The notes beneath the pieces were generated by a model, which did not search any database, was not told where the DNA came from, and was given only the letters and a program-made list of their open reading frames with translations. From the NCBI RefSeq assembly GCF_001687665.2, contig NZ_CP016543.2, positions 2,976,001-3,040,000 on the forward strand: 64,000 nt of DNA, read 5' to 3'. Numbering within the stretch: position 1 is the stretch's first letter; each line of letters starts with the position of its first letter. The DNA is from Planococcus donghaensis. GTDB taxonomy: Bacteria; Bacillota; Bacilli; Bacillales_A; Planococcaceae. Shown piece after piece: positions 41,565-49,746 of the stretch. Both the position numbers and the translations under genes were made by a program.

Positions 41565-42806
41565 GTGGAGCATGAGAAAAATAAACGGACGTTAAGCCAA
41601 GCTGCTTCTTGGTTTGTTAAATGGGTACTAAACAACAAAGCGGTATCTGTACTGATTATTGTTTTACTCGTTTTGCTGAATTTGTGGCTCTTACCTAAGG
41701 TCAGCTTTGTTTTCCAGCCATTTATCGCCTTTTTTGACGTCATGGGAGTGCCGCTGATTATGGCCGGTATTTTATACTATTTGTTGAATCCGCTCATTGA
41801 CTGGATGGAGACCAAAAATATCCCACGAACCGTCAGCATCTCGATTGTCTTTATCATAATTGCTGGGTTATTGGCATGGGGCATTGCGACGCTAATCCCG
41901 ATTATTCGAGAACAATTGATGAGCTTGATCGATAATTGGCAAGACTATTTGAATACGTTTATCTCACGAATCGATAATTTTTTCCAAAATGATTTGCTGT
42001 CACGCTTGCAAACACAATTGATGGGAGGTACAGAGCCACTGTCTACGTCAATCACCGGCCAAACGGAAAACGTCGTTGGTTCGACTGTTACTGGACTCGG
42101 CAGTTTTTTTGGTGTACTCTCCACCACTTTACTGGCTTTAATCACAACACCTTTTATCCTATTCTATTTACTAAAAGACGGTCATCACTTGCCTTATCAT
42201 GTTATGAAACTTGTTCCGTCAAAAATGCGTGAACATAGCTATTTGTTGCTGCGCGAGATGAATCTACAAATTAGCCAGTATATTCGCGGACAATTACTCG
42301 TGGCATTTTTTGTAGGCTTAATGTTTTGGATCGGCTTTAGCATCATTGGTCTGAAATACGCGTTAACCCTCGGCATTATGGCGGGGTTGTTAAACTTAAT
42401 CCCTTTTTTAGGCTCTTTTATCGCTTTTATCCCTATCGTTATTATCGCCATCGTGGTCCATTCGCCGATTATGTTGGTCAAAGTGCTTGTGGTGTTCTTT
42501 ATCGAACAAACATTGGAAGGCCGTGTTTTTCAGCCGCTTATTCTCGGCAGTAATTTGCAAATTCACCCAATCACCATTATTGCTGTTCTTTTGACTGCAG
42601 GAAATCTGTTTGGCGTTGTCGGAGTCATTCTCGGCATTCCCGCATACGCGGTTATCAAGGTCATTTTTAGCCATCTATTTAGCTGGTACCAGCGCTATAC
42701 CGGATTGTATGACGATCCATTTAATCCCGCACCAAAACCACCTGTCTCTGAAAAGAAAAAGAAAAAACAATTAAACTTGAAAAGAAAACTACGCCAAACC
42801 AAATAA
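41565..42806 (+). CDS. AI-2E-family transporter-like membrane protein
   Basis: Membrane protein of 413 residues with the family pattern: helices at about 25-45, 50-85 and 95-115, a long periplasmic-side segment (about 115-195), and a C-terminal bundle of four to five helices including GQLLVAFFVGLMFWIGFSII and LNLIPFLGSFIAFIPIVIIA. The family includes the AI-2 exporter TqsA and also Na+(Li+)/H+ antiporters, so the cargo is not certain. The tail is Pro/Lys rich. A GTG at 41565 is chosen since AGAGG lies eight bases upstream; a TTG at 41523 in the same frame lacks a site. DnaA-like boxes lie upstream. Confidence 0.85.
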   Translation: MEHEKNKRTLSQAASWFVKWVLNNKAVSVLIIVLLVLLNLWLLPKVSFVFQPFIAFFDVMGVPLIMAGILYYLLNPLIDWMETKNIPRTVSISIVFIIIAGLLAWGIATLIPIIREQLMSLIDNWQDYLNTFISRIDNFFQNDLLSRLQTQLMGGTEPLSTSITGQTENVVGSTVTGLGSFFGVLSTTLLALITTPFILFYLLKDGHHLPYHVMKLVPSKMREHSYLLLREMNLQISQYIRGQLLVAFFVGLMFWIGFSIIGLKYALTLGIMAGLLNLIPFLGSFIAFIPIVIIAIVVHSPIMLVKVLVVFFIEQTLEGRVFQPLILGSNLQIHPITIIAVLLTAGNLFGVVGVILGIPAYAVIKVIFSHLFSWYQRYTGLYDDPFNPAPKPPVSEKKKKKQLNLKRKLRQTK

Positions 42807-42836
42807 AGCCGCAAAATCTACTGATTCTGCGGCTTT
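42805..42836. terminator. bidirectional terminator
   Basis: AAAGCCGCA...TGCGGCTTT stem (42805-42813, 42828-42836), with a partly paired interior, between the AI-2E gene and the convergent MarR gene. Confidence 0.75.
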
Positions 42837-42843
42837 CTAATCG

Positions 42844-43266
42844 TTAATTAAAGTCTGATTGTATAATCGTACTCAATAATTCTTTTAACTTCTTTTGGTC
42901 ACTATTTGATAAGTCTTGAAGAACCGTTTGGTTTAACCTCTCTGTCGTTGCTTCTACATCTTTTTGAATGGCTATTGCTTTTGGCGTCGGAACAACTAAA
43001 ATATTGCGTCGATTTTCAGGATCAATCGACCGTTCGATAAATCCAGCTTTTTGCATCTTATCCAAAATTCCAGAAACCGTGGAAGCTTCTAAATGCATCA
43101 TTCCGCCAATTTGCTTTGGAGACAATTCACCTTCACTCCACAAACAATTCAATACGCCATATTGAGCTGGCGTTAAATTATGTTCTTCTAAAAGTCCGCT
43201 AAAGTATTTAAACACCTTATTTTGACTAACACTTAATAAGTAGTTGATACATTGGTTAATATCCAT
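42844..43266 (-). CDS. MarR-family regulator
   Basis: Regulator of 140 residues with the full MarR winged helix: LTPAQYGVLNCLWSEGELSPKQIG, the recognition helix LEASTVSGILDKMQKAGFIERS and the wing DPENRRNILVVPT. An N-terminal Cys6 in the dimer helix region (NQCINYLLS) and Cys near residue 42 could allow thiol sensing as in OhrR, but this is a guess. It is divergent from a quinone oxidoreductase gene across a 110-bp region with an inverted repeat, so it probably represses that gene and itself. GGAGGAG precedes the ATG. Confidence 0.88.
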   Translation of the reverse strand: MDINQCINYLLSVSQNKVFKYFSGLLEEHNLTPAQYGVLNCLWSEGELSPKQIGGMMHLEASTVSGILDKMQKAGFIERSIDPENRRNILVVPTPKAIAIQKDVEATTERLNQTVLQDLSNSDQKKLKELLSTIIQSDFN

Positions 43267-43318
43267 AAAATCTCCTCCATATTGACATTTTCTATCTTAA
43301 CATGTTAGGTTTTGTATG

Positions 43319-43345
43319 AAAATAGTTTTGTCGCAGAACTATTTT
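43319..43345. promoter_or_regulatory. inverted repeat between marR-type and oxidoreductase genes
   Basis: AAAATAGTT (43319-43327) and AACTATTTT (43337-43345) form a perfect 9-bp inverted repeat with a 9-bp spacer, about 30 bp ahead of the oxidoreductase start. It is a likely operator for the divergent MarR protein. Confidence 0.6.
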
Positions 43346-43376
43346 GTATTCAAACATACTGAAAGGGGCAATCAAT

Positions 43377-44363
43377 TTGAATTCATTTAATGCCATTCGC
43401 GTGAAAGAACAAGAAGACCAAATTATTTATGGGGTAGAAGAGGTCAATATCGATCAACTTTCTGAAGGTGATGTGTTGATTAAAGTCGCTTATTCCTCGA
43501 TTAACTACAAAGATATGCTAGCTGTACAGAAAAATACAGGCGTTATCCGCAATTATCCGATGATTCCTGGCATCGATTTGAGCGGTACGGTGGTTTCTTC
43601 AACAGACGCTCGGTTTACCGAAGGACAAGAAGTGATTGTCACAGGATTTGACATGGGCATGAGTCATACAGGTGGATTTTCGGAATATGCACGTGTTCCT
43701 GCAGAATGGATTGTTCCGTTGCCTAAAAACTTAAGCTTAAAAGACGCAATGGTTTTTGGAACAGCTGGATTTACAGCCGCCCTTTCTATTCATGCATTAG
43801 AGCAAAACGGCATGGACCTTGCGAAAGACCCTGAAATTTTAGTAACTGGTTCAACAGGTGGTGTCGGCAGTATCGCATTGCAGATTTTATCCAAAATGGG
43901 CTTTACGAACATTTCCGCATTAGTACGAAAAGAACATCAAGAAGAAGTTGCAAAATCACTCGGCGCAACAAATGTCATTTTTGCAGATGATTTAGGTGAA
44001 TTGAAAAAGCCATTAAACAAAACACGGTTTGATTATGTATTAGATACGGTTGGTGGAGATGTTGCTTCTGTCTTGATCCCACAAATTTCATATGGTGGCA
44101 GCATGAGCATGTGCGGAAACGCCGGCGGACTCCAAATCACGACGACCGTCTTACCGTTTATTTTACGTGGTGTAAACTTACTCGGAATCGATTCCGTCAA
44201 CGTGCCGATCGAAAACCGAGGCGCAATTTGGGACAAAATGGCCAACGATTGGAACATCACACAAACTACATTAGTAAACGAAATTGCACTGAGTGAACTA
44301 ACCCACACCATTGATGCGATTAAAAACGGGCAGCATTTAGGAAGAACGATTGTGAAGTTATAA
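43377..44363 (+). CDS. YhdH/YhfP-type quinone oxidoreductase
   Basis: Zinc-free MDR-superfamily reductase of 328 residues (acrylyl-CoA reductase/AcuI-like group). The catalytic GroES-like domain holds SSINYKDMLAVQ and MIPGIDLSGTV; the NADPH fold has ILVTGSTGGVGSIALQIL; the C-terminus ends GQHLGRTIVKL as in YhdH. The TTG at 43377 follows AAAGGGG by eight bases and gives the family's N-terminus; an in-frame start at 43344 falls in the operator. The likely role is reduction of electrophilic enones or quinones, controlled by the divergent MarR protein. Confidence 0.88.
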   Translation: MNSFNAIRVKEQEDQIIYGVEEVNIDQLSEGDVLIKVAYSSINYKDMLAVQKNTGVIRNYPMIPGIDLSGTVVSSTDARFTEGQEVIVTGFDMGMSHTGGFSEYARVPAEWIVPLPKNLSLKDAMVFGTAGFTAALSIHALEQNGMDLAKDPEILVTGSTGGVGSIALQILSKMGFTNISALVRKEHQEEVAKSLGATNVIFADDLGELKKPLNKTRFDYVLDTVGGDVASVLIPQISYGGSMSMCGNAGGLQITTTVLPFILRGVNLLGIDSVNVPIENRGAIWDKMANDWNITQTTLVNEIALSELTHTIDAIKNGQHLGRTIVKL

Positions 44364-44525
44364 GATTTTCTAGGCTCCCATGTAAAAAATAGATAGTCTG
44401 TCGAGAAATTTTTAATAAGTTATGGTTTTCTTTCTTACATGTAGCTTCAGTTAGCGAAGACTACAGATTTACTTCTGCATAGGTTCACTAACTACATTGC
44501 AACTCAGATAACATTTTCAAAAAAG

Positions 44526-44567
44526 AAAAAAAGCGGAAAAACTCATATGAGCTTTTCCGCTTTTTTT
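44526..44567. terminator. bidirectional terminator
   Basis: A long stem built on AAAAAGCGGAAAA / TTTTCCGCTTTTT with inner CTCATATGAG palindrome (44526-44567) between the oxidoreductase and the convergent DUF4357 gene. The region 44364-44525 holds nothing else I can recognise. Confidence 0.85.
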
Positions 44568-44571
44568 CACT

Positions 44572-45018
44572 TTATTTATTACTAGCTGCTTTCCAATCGT
44601 GTGAACCCCTTACCCAACCACCAATTACTGCACCCATGGCCATCATCGGCGAATCAAACTCGGTATCTTCCATCAACAACAATTGGTGCTGAAACGGTAC
44701 AAGCAATTTATCGAGTACTAAGTTCTCACGTAGCTTTACATACTTTTTTGGACATTTCGGCGAAATTGTTGCTGCAAACTTGGCACCTCGTTGCACAACA
44801 AATTTATCCTCTCGGTAAAACCCTGTTGCATCTGCTCCGCGTTTTGAGGTGATGAAAAACAACTCAGGCACTTCTTCTCGGGGTTCGTGCAAATGTAGCA
44901 TGCCCGATTCAAACGGATCGACAATTTGTTCCTGCCCTGTTTCAGTATCCAACTCAAGAAATTGATAAAGCTCGCCATCTTGTGGGTGTTGGATTTTCTT
45001 TACATAGTATTCTTTCAT
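44572..45018 (-). CDS. DUF4357-domain protein
   Basis: Protein of 148 residues whose C-terminal part (about 58-142) matches DUF4357: GFYREDKFVVQRGAKFA, then KLRENLVLDKLLV, and DTEFDSPMMAMGAVIGGWVRG followed by HDWK. In other genomes DUF4357 is usually attached to restriction enzymes, GIY-YIG nucleases or related DNA proteins. The N-terminal 55 residues are acidic and unassigned. GAGGAGG precedes the ATG. Last gene of a mutT-like / helicase / DUF4357 unit, 88 bp after the helicase. Its DNA-linked role is inferred from this context. Confidence 0.7.
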   Translation of the reverse strand: MKEYYVKKIQHPQDGELYQFLELDTETGQEQIVDPFESGMLHLHEPREEVPELFFITSKRGADATGFYREDKFVVQRGAKFAATISPKCPKKYVKLRENLVLDKLLVPFQHQLLLMEDTEFDSPMMAMGAVIGGWVRGSHDWKAASNK

Positions 45019-45106
45019 TGCTTCTTCCTCCTCTAACGTAAGTTTCGAACCCTTACAATAGAAATAGAGAAAGAGCTAAGAAATGGATACTTGTTTTATC
45101 TACAAA

Positions 45107-47998
45107 TCATTCTTCGCTCGCAATATAATGATATAACTTGCTATTTACCGCGTTTTGCAAAGCTAAATGCATATGAACGACTGGAATTTCTTTTGAATTT
45201 TTGTCTTTCATTAACGCTTGCTCAATGTTTTCTTTATCTGGCAACGCTTGACCTAAATAATAAAAATCGCCACCTTCATCGTCATCTTTTTTGATGAACA
45301 AGTGAAGGTCAATATTGTTTTTAGCTGCATCAATAATGGTTTTCACTTCTGCAGATTCAAGTGTACGATTGCTTCTTGTGGACCATTTGAAAATTTCTGG
45401 ACTGACAAAGCCTTCTGTGTACGCTACACTCGATTCAACTTCGTCCGCTTTATGATACGTAACGAAAATCGGACACGATCCATGCTTGGTTTTGTATCCG
45501 TAAATGGTTGAACTTTCATCACTCGACCAATTCAGTAGTCGACAAGCGTCTTTTCGTGTGTACTTTTTGTAAAGGGTTAATGGACGGTCGCATTCATAGT
45601 TTTTACTGAGCTCTTTTGCGCTTACAACTACATCAATCATCATGGCTTTAAAGTTCGCATTTTTTCTTAAGCTTTCTTTAATATTTTCATTAAAGTGAAT
45701 TCTAGTTTCTCCAAACACCACAAGTGGTTTATCTCCATACTTTTTCCGCGGACCTTGATTGAAAAAACGCAAATCCAGAACGCGTTGCACAGAAGTTAAG
45801 GTTGCCGCATCAACCGTACAGTTATGAGCTGATACGTACTCGATGTACGCTTCTATCGTAGTTTGCTCTTTTTCCAATAACAACTCTAGCAACAATATTT
45901 CATGCAGTCGTTTGCCATTTAAAATCTCTAGCGAAAGCATCGTCAAAACTTGCTCCTCGTAGACCGTTACAAGTGGATCCGCTTCTTTCAGTTTCAGTAA
46001 AAACTGATGATACGTCGTGTACTTCTGAACAATGACTAATGGATCGATTGAATTATGATGGATAAAATCTTGAAGTTGCGGAATATGACCAATTCTATTT
46101 TTTAATTCGATATACGCTTCTCGCAAAATTTTCATATCACTTAAATTGCTCTTTTTAATCGCTGAGAATACACGGTTTTTAGCGATCTCTTCAAAATTCA
46201 CCGTAGAAATTCCTTTAATATAACTCGTATCTTTCATGCGACGACGAATATTGTCTTTGTTTTGCGAGCGCTCTCCAGACAAGGCGACGGGAATCAGGTA
46301 GTTATTTTTATAATTCCCAATAAAATCAATGATTGTCACAAATTCTTTAGAGCCATGTTTACGCAACCCACGTCCAAGTTGTTGAATAAAAATAATGCTC
46401 GACTGTGTTTGTCTTAACATGACGACTTGGTTCACACTTGGAATATCAATTCCTTCATTGAAAATGTCGACCGTTAAAATATAATCCAACACACCATTTT
46501 CCAATCGATCGACTTGCAACACGCGCTCTTCTTGCGAATTTTGACCCGTTAATGCGACTGTCTTTAATCCGCGTCGATTCAATTCTTCGGAAAGCTTGAT
46601 TGCTTCATCTTTTCGACTGCAAAACATCAGCCCTCTTACTTTTTCGCCCGAGTGACCGTAATATTGAATTTTTTGCATAATGTGGTCGACACGTTCTGAT
46701 GTGATAAGCTTTGAAAAAGCCGTTGCTTCATCAATGACACCCTCTTCGTACTCCACATCGGTTACTCCAAAATAATGAAACGGACAAAGCATGTCTTCTT
46801 CTAACGCTTCTTGCAAACGAATCTCATACGCTACGTTATAGTCGAATAGCTCATATATATTAAAATCATCGGTCCGTTCAGGCGTTGCCGTCATGCCCAT
46901 TAAAAATTGAGGTTGAAAATGCGCAATCACTTTTTGATAGGATTTCGCCCCTGCTTTATGTACTTCATCAATTAAAATATAATCAAAAGCTTGTGGATCG
47001 AGTTGCTTGAGCGTTTCTTCCTTTGAGATCGTTTGAATCGTCGCAAACAAATAGCGCGCTTGAGTTTCTCTTAAATTCCCTGAAAGAATCCCAAAGTCGC
47101 TTTCCACGCCACCCAATATTCGAATAAAGTCAGATTTCGCTTTTTGAAGAATTTGTTCGCGGTGCACGATAAACAACATGCGCCTTGGCGCAACACTCCG
47201 CACGTCAAATGCGGATAAATAGGTTTTTCCCGTACCCGTCGCTGAAATTACTAAGCCTTTATCGTTTCCTGCTTCACGCACTGCTTGTATTTCTTGCAGT
47301 GCTGCTTTTTGCATTTTATTCGGTTCAATTTTAACTGCAACTTCTAATGGATTTTCCGTATAAATTTCAGGGAATTCTGCAACGTTTTTTAACTCTTTGC
47401 GGTATTCCATTGGCACATAAGACTGTTCATACTTTTCAATCCATTGTTCTGATAGCGCTTGTGCATTGTCCCAAACTTCTTCGAATTGTCGATAGAAATG
47501 AGAAACCAATTCGCCGTTTTCGTGCGAACTTAGTTTGACGTTCCACTCATAATTCACTTTTAACGCTTGTGCCGTTAAATTAGAGCTCCCGACAATTAAA
47601 GTTTGGTGTGTTTCATGAGAAAATATATAACCTTTCGAGTGAAATCCTTTCATGCTCGACAAACGAACTTCTATGTTATTGATTTTTAAAAGTTCTTTAA
47701 AGACTTTCGGCTGGTTAAAGTTTAAAAAAGTCGAAGTTAAAATTCTGCCTTTAATTCCTTTTCGTTCAAGATCCGATAAGTGGGTTTTTAACGTGGCCAG
47801 CCCGCTTTCCGTCACAAAAGCAACAGAAAAGAGAAACGATTGGCAGCTATCTAACTCCTCAGTAATCGAGTTCAGCACTGTTTCATTCGTTTTTGTATTA
47901 TTGATCAGCAAAGTCGGCTTGAAACGTTCACCGCTTGGTTTTGCTTGATCGATAAAACCTTTGTATAGTGATTCCTCTAAATTCTGCAGAAAATTCAT
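45107..47998 (-). CDS. PLD-SF2 helicase-DUF3427 protein
   Basis: Protein of 963 residues with three parts. A phospholipase-D-like nuclease domain (about 30-190) shows FHSKGYIF and LIVGSSNLTAQAL, an HxK...GSxN motif lacking the Asp of classical HKD enzymes. The SF2 helicase core (about 225-590) has Walker A SATGTGKTYLS, DEVH in LIDEVHKAG, MTATPER, DIFNEGIDIPSV and motif VI QQLGRGLRKH. A C-terminal DUF3427-like region (about 600-960) follows. Such proteins occur in repair and defence contexts, but the biochemical role is unproven. GAGGGG precedes the ATG. It starts 31 bp after the Nudix gene and is followed by the DUF4357 gene. Confidence 0.85.
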   Translation of the reverse strand: MNFLQNLEESLYKGFIDQAKPSGERFKPTLLINNTKTNETVLNSITEELDSCQSFLFSVAFVTESGLATLKTHLSDLERKGIKGRILTSTFLNFNQPKVFKELLKINNIEVRLSSMKGFHSKGYIFSHETHQTLIVGSSNLTAQALKVNYEWNVKLSSHENGELVSHFYRQFEEVWDNAQALSEQWIEKYEQSYVPMEYRKELKNVAEFPEIYTENPLEVAVKIEPNKMQKAALQEIQAVREAGNDKGLVISATGTGKTYLSAFDVRSVAPRRMLFIVHREQILQKAKSDFIRILGGVESDFGILSGNLRETQARYLFATIQTISKEETLKQLDPQAFDYILIDEVHKAGAKSYQKVIAHFQPQFLMGMTATPERTDDFNIYELFDYNVAYEIRLQEALEEDMLCPFHYFGVTDVEYEEGVIDEATAFSKLITSERVDHIMQKIQYYGHSGEKVRGLMFCSRKDEAIKLSEELNRRGLKTVALTGQNSQEERVLQVDRLENGVLDYILTVDIFNEGIDIPSVNQVVMLRQTQSSIIFIQQLGRGLRKHGSKEFVTIIDFIGNYKNNYLIPVALSGERSQNKDNIRRRMKDTSYIKGISTVNFEEIAKNRVFSAIKKSNLSDMKILREAYIELKNRIGHIPQLQDFIHHNSIDPLVIVQKYTTYHQFLLKLKEADPLVTVYEEQVLTMLSLEILNGKRLHEILLLELLLEKEQTTIEAYIEYVSAHNCTVDAATLTSVQRVLDLRFFNQGPRKKYGDKPLVVFGETRIHFNENIKESLRKNANFKAMMIDVVVSAKELSKNYECDRPLTLYKKYTRKDACRLLNWSSDESSTIYGYKTKHGSCPIFVTYHKADEVESSVAYTEGFVSPEIFKWSTRSNRTLESAEVKTIIDAAKNNIDLHLFIKKDDDEGGDFYYLGQALPDKENIEQALMKDKNSKEIPVVHMHLALQNAVNSKLYHYIASEE

Positions 47999-48029
47999 CT
48001 CTACCCCTCGTTTCTCTCATCTAACTCTG

Positions 48030-48434
48030 TTATTGCTGCGCTTGATATGTCTTTTTCAACTTCTTGATTGCTGGGATATCAGCAGGGGCCCATTCTAATT
48101 TCTCTAAGTCATGCGCTTCTATCCATTCAATCGCAATGTGTTCTGTTAACACAGGGGTCCCTTTAACTAAGCGACAATAAAAAGTCGTCAAATGGACAAT
48201 GCCAAAGTCGTATTCATAAACAGTATGCTCGACTTGCTCCCCGATCTCTACGTGACAATGCATTTCTTCTTGAATCTCTCTTTGCAATGCCGATTGCGGT
48301 GTTTCCGTTTCTTCTATTTTGCCGCCAGGAAATTCCCAAAGCCCGGGCAAGCTTTTTTCCATTCCACGCTGTGCACATAAAATTTTATGACCGTCTGTGA
48401 TGACTGCTCCAACTACGTGTATGTTTTTCTTCAT
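48030..48434 (-). CDS. MutT-type Nudix hydrolase
   Basis: Nudix pyrophosphatase of 134 residues. The Nudix box is GGKIEETETPQSALQREIQEEM (about 37-58), with the REIQEE metal-binding glutamates. The LPGLWEFPGG lead-in is typical of 8-oxo-dGTP diphosphatases (MutT), which clean the nucleotide pool. It is the first gene of a unit with the PLD-helicase and DUF4357 genes, so it may act in the same repair or defence pathway instead of as the housekeeping MutT. Substrate assignment is uncertain. Confidence 0.85.
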   Translation of the reverse strand: MKKNIHVVGAVITDGHKILCAQRGMEKSLPGLWEFPGGKIEETETPQSALQREIQEEMHCHVEIGEQVEHTVYEYDFGIVHLTTFYCRLVKGTPVLTEHIAIEWIEAHDLEKLEWAPADIPAIKKLKKTYQAQQ

Positions 48435-48658
48435 TTTTACTCACCTTACTTTTTTAGAATTTAATTTTTATCCTAAGTTACTTTATTGAACTTTTCAATG
48501 ATCTATATATTAACATGAAATTCTTACCAATTAACTTTCGATTTTGTCTACAATGCTGAATTTGATGAAGAATGATAAAATGTCACTATATTTAAAAAAT
48601 TACTATTGCAATAAGCCCGAATGATGACACTTACTATTTTAAGATGGGAGAAGATCAG

Positions 48659-49450
48659 ATGTTCAACTTGCAAAATTCCATACCAGAAGAAATCCGCCAG
48701 AAGATTCGAGAGGGCAAGTTGAAAAGCCCTACTGCTGGGATGGCGAACGGCTTTTTGCAAGCAAACCTTGTTATTCTTCCGAAAGACATGGCATTTGATT
48801 TTCTGCTGTTTTGCCAACGAAATCCGAAGTCTTGTCCGTTAATAGATGTTACGGAAGCTGGATCATTTACACCTGTCCAAGCTGCACCCACAGCAGACCT
48901 CAGAAGTGACATTCCACTATATAACGTTTACCGCGATGGTAAACTGACGGAAACGCTTAGCGACATTACAGAACTTTGGACTAACGATATGGTGGCCTTT
49001 CTTATCGGGTGCAGTTTTACGTTCGAAGAAGCCCTAGTCAGAAATGGCATCTCAATGCGCCATAACGACGAAGGGGTAAATGTACCAATGTACAAAACTT
49101 CGATTCCAACTGTCAAAGCTGGCATATTCGAAGGCCCCACTGTTGTCAGTATGCGCCCTATTGCTGAACAAGACATTGTGCGTGCTGTCCAAGTAACTAG
49201 CCGTTTCCCGACCGTTCACGGGGCACCGCTCCATATTGGCCACCCTGCAACGATCGGCATTACCGATTTGGACAAACCTGATTACGGAGACCGTGTGACG
49301 ATTAAGGAAGGGGAAGTTCCGGTATTTTGGGCATGTGGTGTTACGCCGCAAGCAATCTCCGCGCATGTTAAGCCACCCTTTATGATTACTCACGCTCCTG
49401 GTCATATGTTTATCACCGATATTCCAACAGAAACCGTTGGGGTTATGTAA
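48659..49450 (+). CDS. YcsI/DUF1445-family putative hydro-lyase
   Basis: Protein of 263 residues of the YcsI family (also called D-glutamate cyclase-like), with SPTAGMANGFLQANLVILP near the start, FLIGCSFTFEEAL near 110, HRxN-type NGISMRHNDEGVNVPMYKTSI and the terminal VFWACGVTPQAI and THAPGHMFITDI segments. The enzymatic activity in bacteria is poorly defined; mitochondrial relatives hydrolyse D-glutamate lactam. The ATG at 48659 has GGGAG eight bases ahead. It stands alone and is divergent from the Nudix-helicase unit. Confidence 0.85.
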   Translation: MFNLQNSIPEEIRQKIREGKLKSPTAGMANGFLQANLVILPKDMAFDFLLFCQRNPKSCPLIDVTEAGSFTPVQAAPTADLRSDIPLYNVYRDGKLTETLSDITELWTNDMVAFLIGCSFTFEEALVRNGISMRHNDEGVNVPMYKTSIPTVKAGIFEGPTVVSMRPIAEQDIVRAVQVTSRFPTVHGAPLHIGHPATIGITDLDKPDYGDRVTIKEGEVPVFWACGVTPQAISAHVKPPFMITHAPGHMFITDIPTETVGVM

Positions 49451-49505
49451 GTTTGTTTTTTATGTAGAAAACTGCAAGCTCTTTCACTATCTATCACAAA
49501 AAGAT

Positions 49506-49546
49506 CGTCTTTCTCAGGAATCCCTCTGAGAAAAGACGCCCTTTTT
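49506..49546 (+). terminator. intrinsic terminator of the YcsI-family gene
   Basis: CGTCTTTCTCAG / CTGAGAAAAGACG stem with one bulge (49506-49517, 49526-49538) followed by a T-rich run. Confidence 0.7.
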
Positions 49547-49652
49547 CTATTCTCTACTAACTCACACTTAAAAGTAGGTAATTAGACTTCATCTAAACCA
49601 GTCAATAGTAATTCTTTTTTTACTTTTAAATTACATTATCTGTATCTTTATG

Positions 49653-49681
49653 TTTCTTTATTTTAAAAACCTCTTTATACT
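49653..49681 (+). promoter_or_regulatory. promoter of the first GGDEF-EAL paralogue
   Basis: TTTCTT (49653-49658) and TATACT (49676-49681) are 17 bp apart. The same spacing and the same TTTCTTTATT block recur ahead of the second paralogue at 52363-52391, which supports function. Confidence 0.5.
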
Positions 49682-49746
49682 AAGGTTATACCAGATAAAT
49701 TCATTAAATTGAAAATCTTTGTAATTATCCTATTTCCTAAAAAGAG

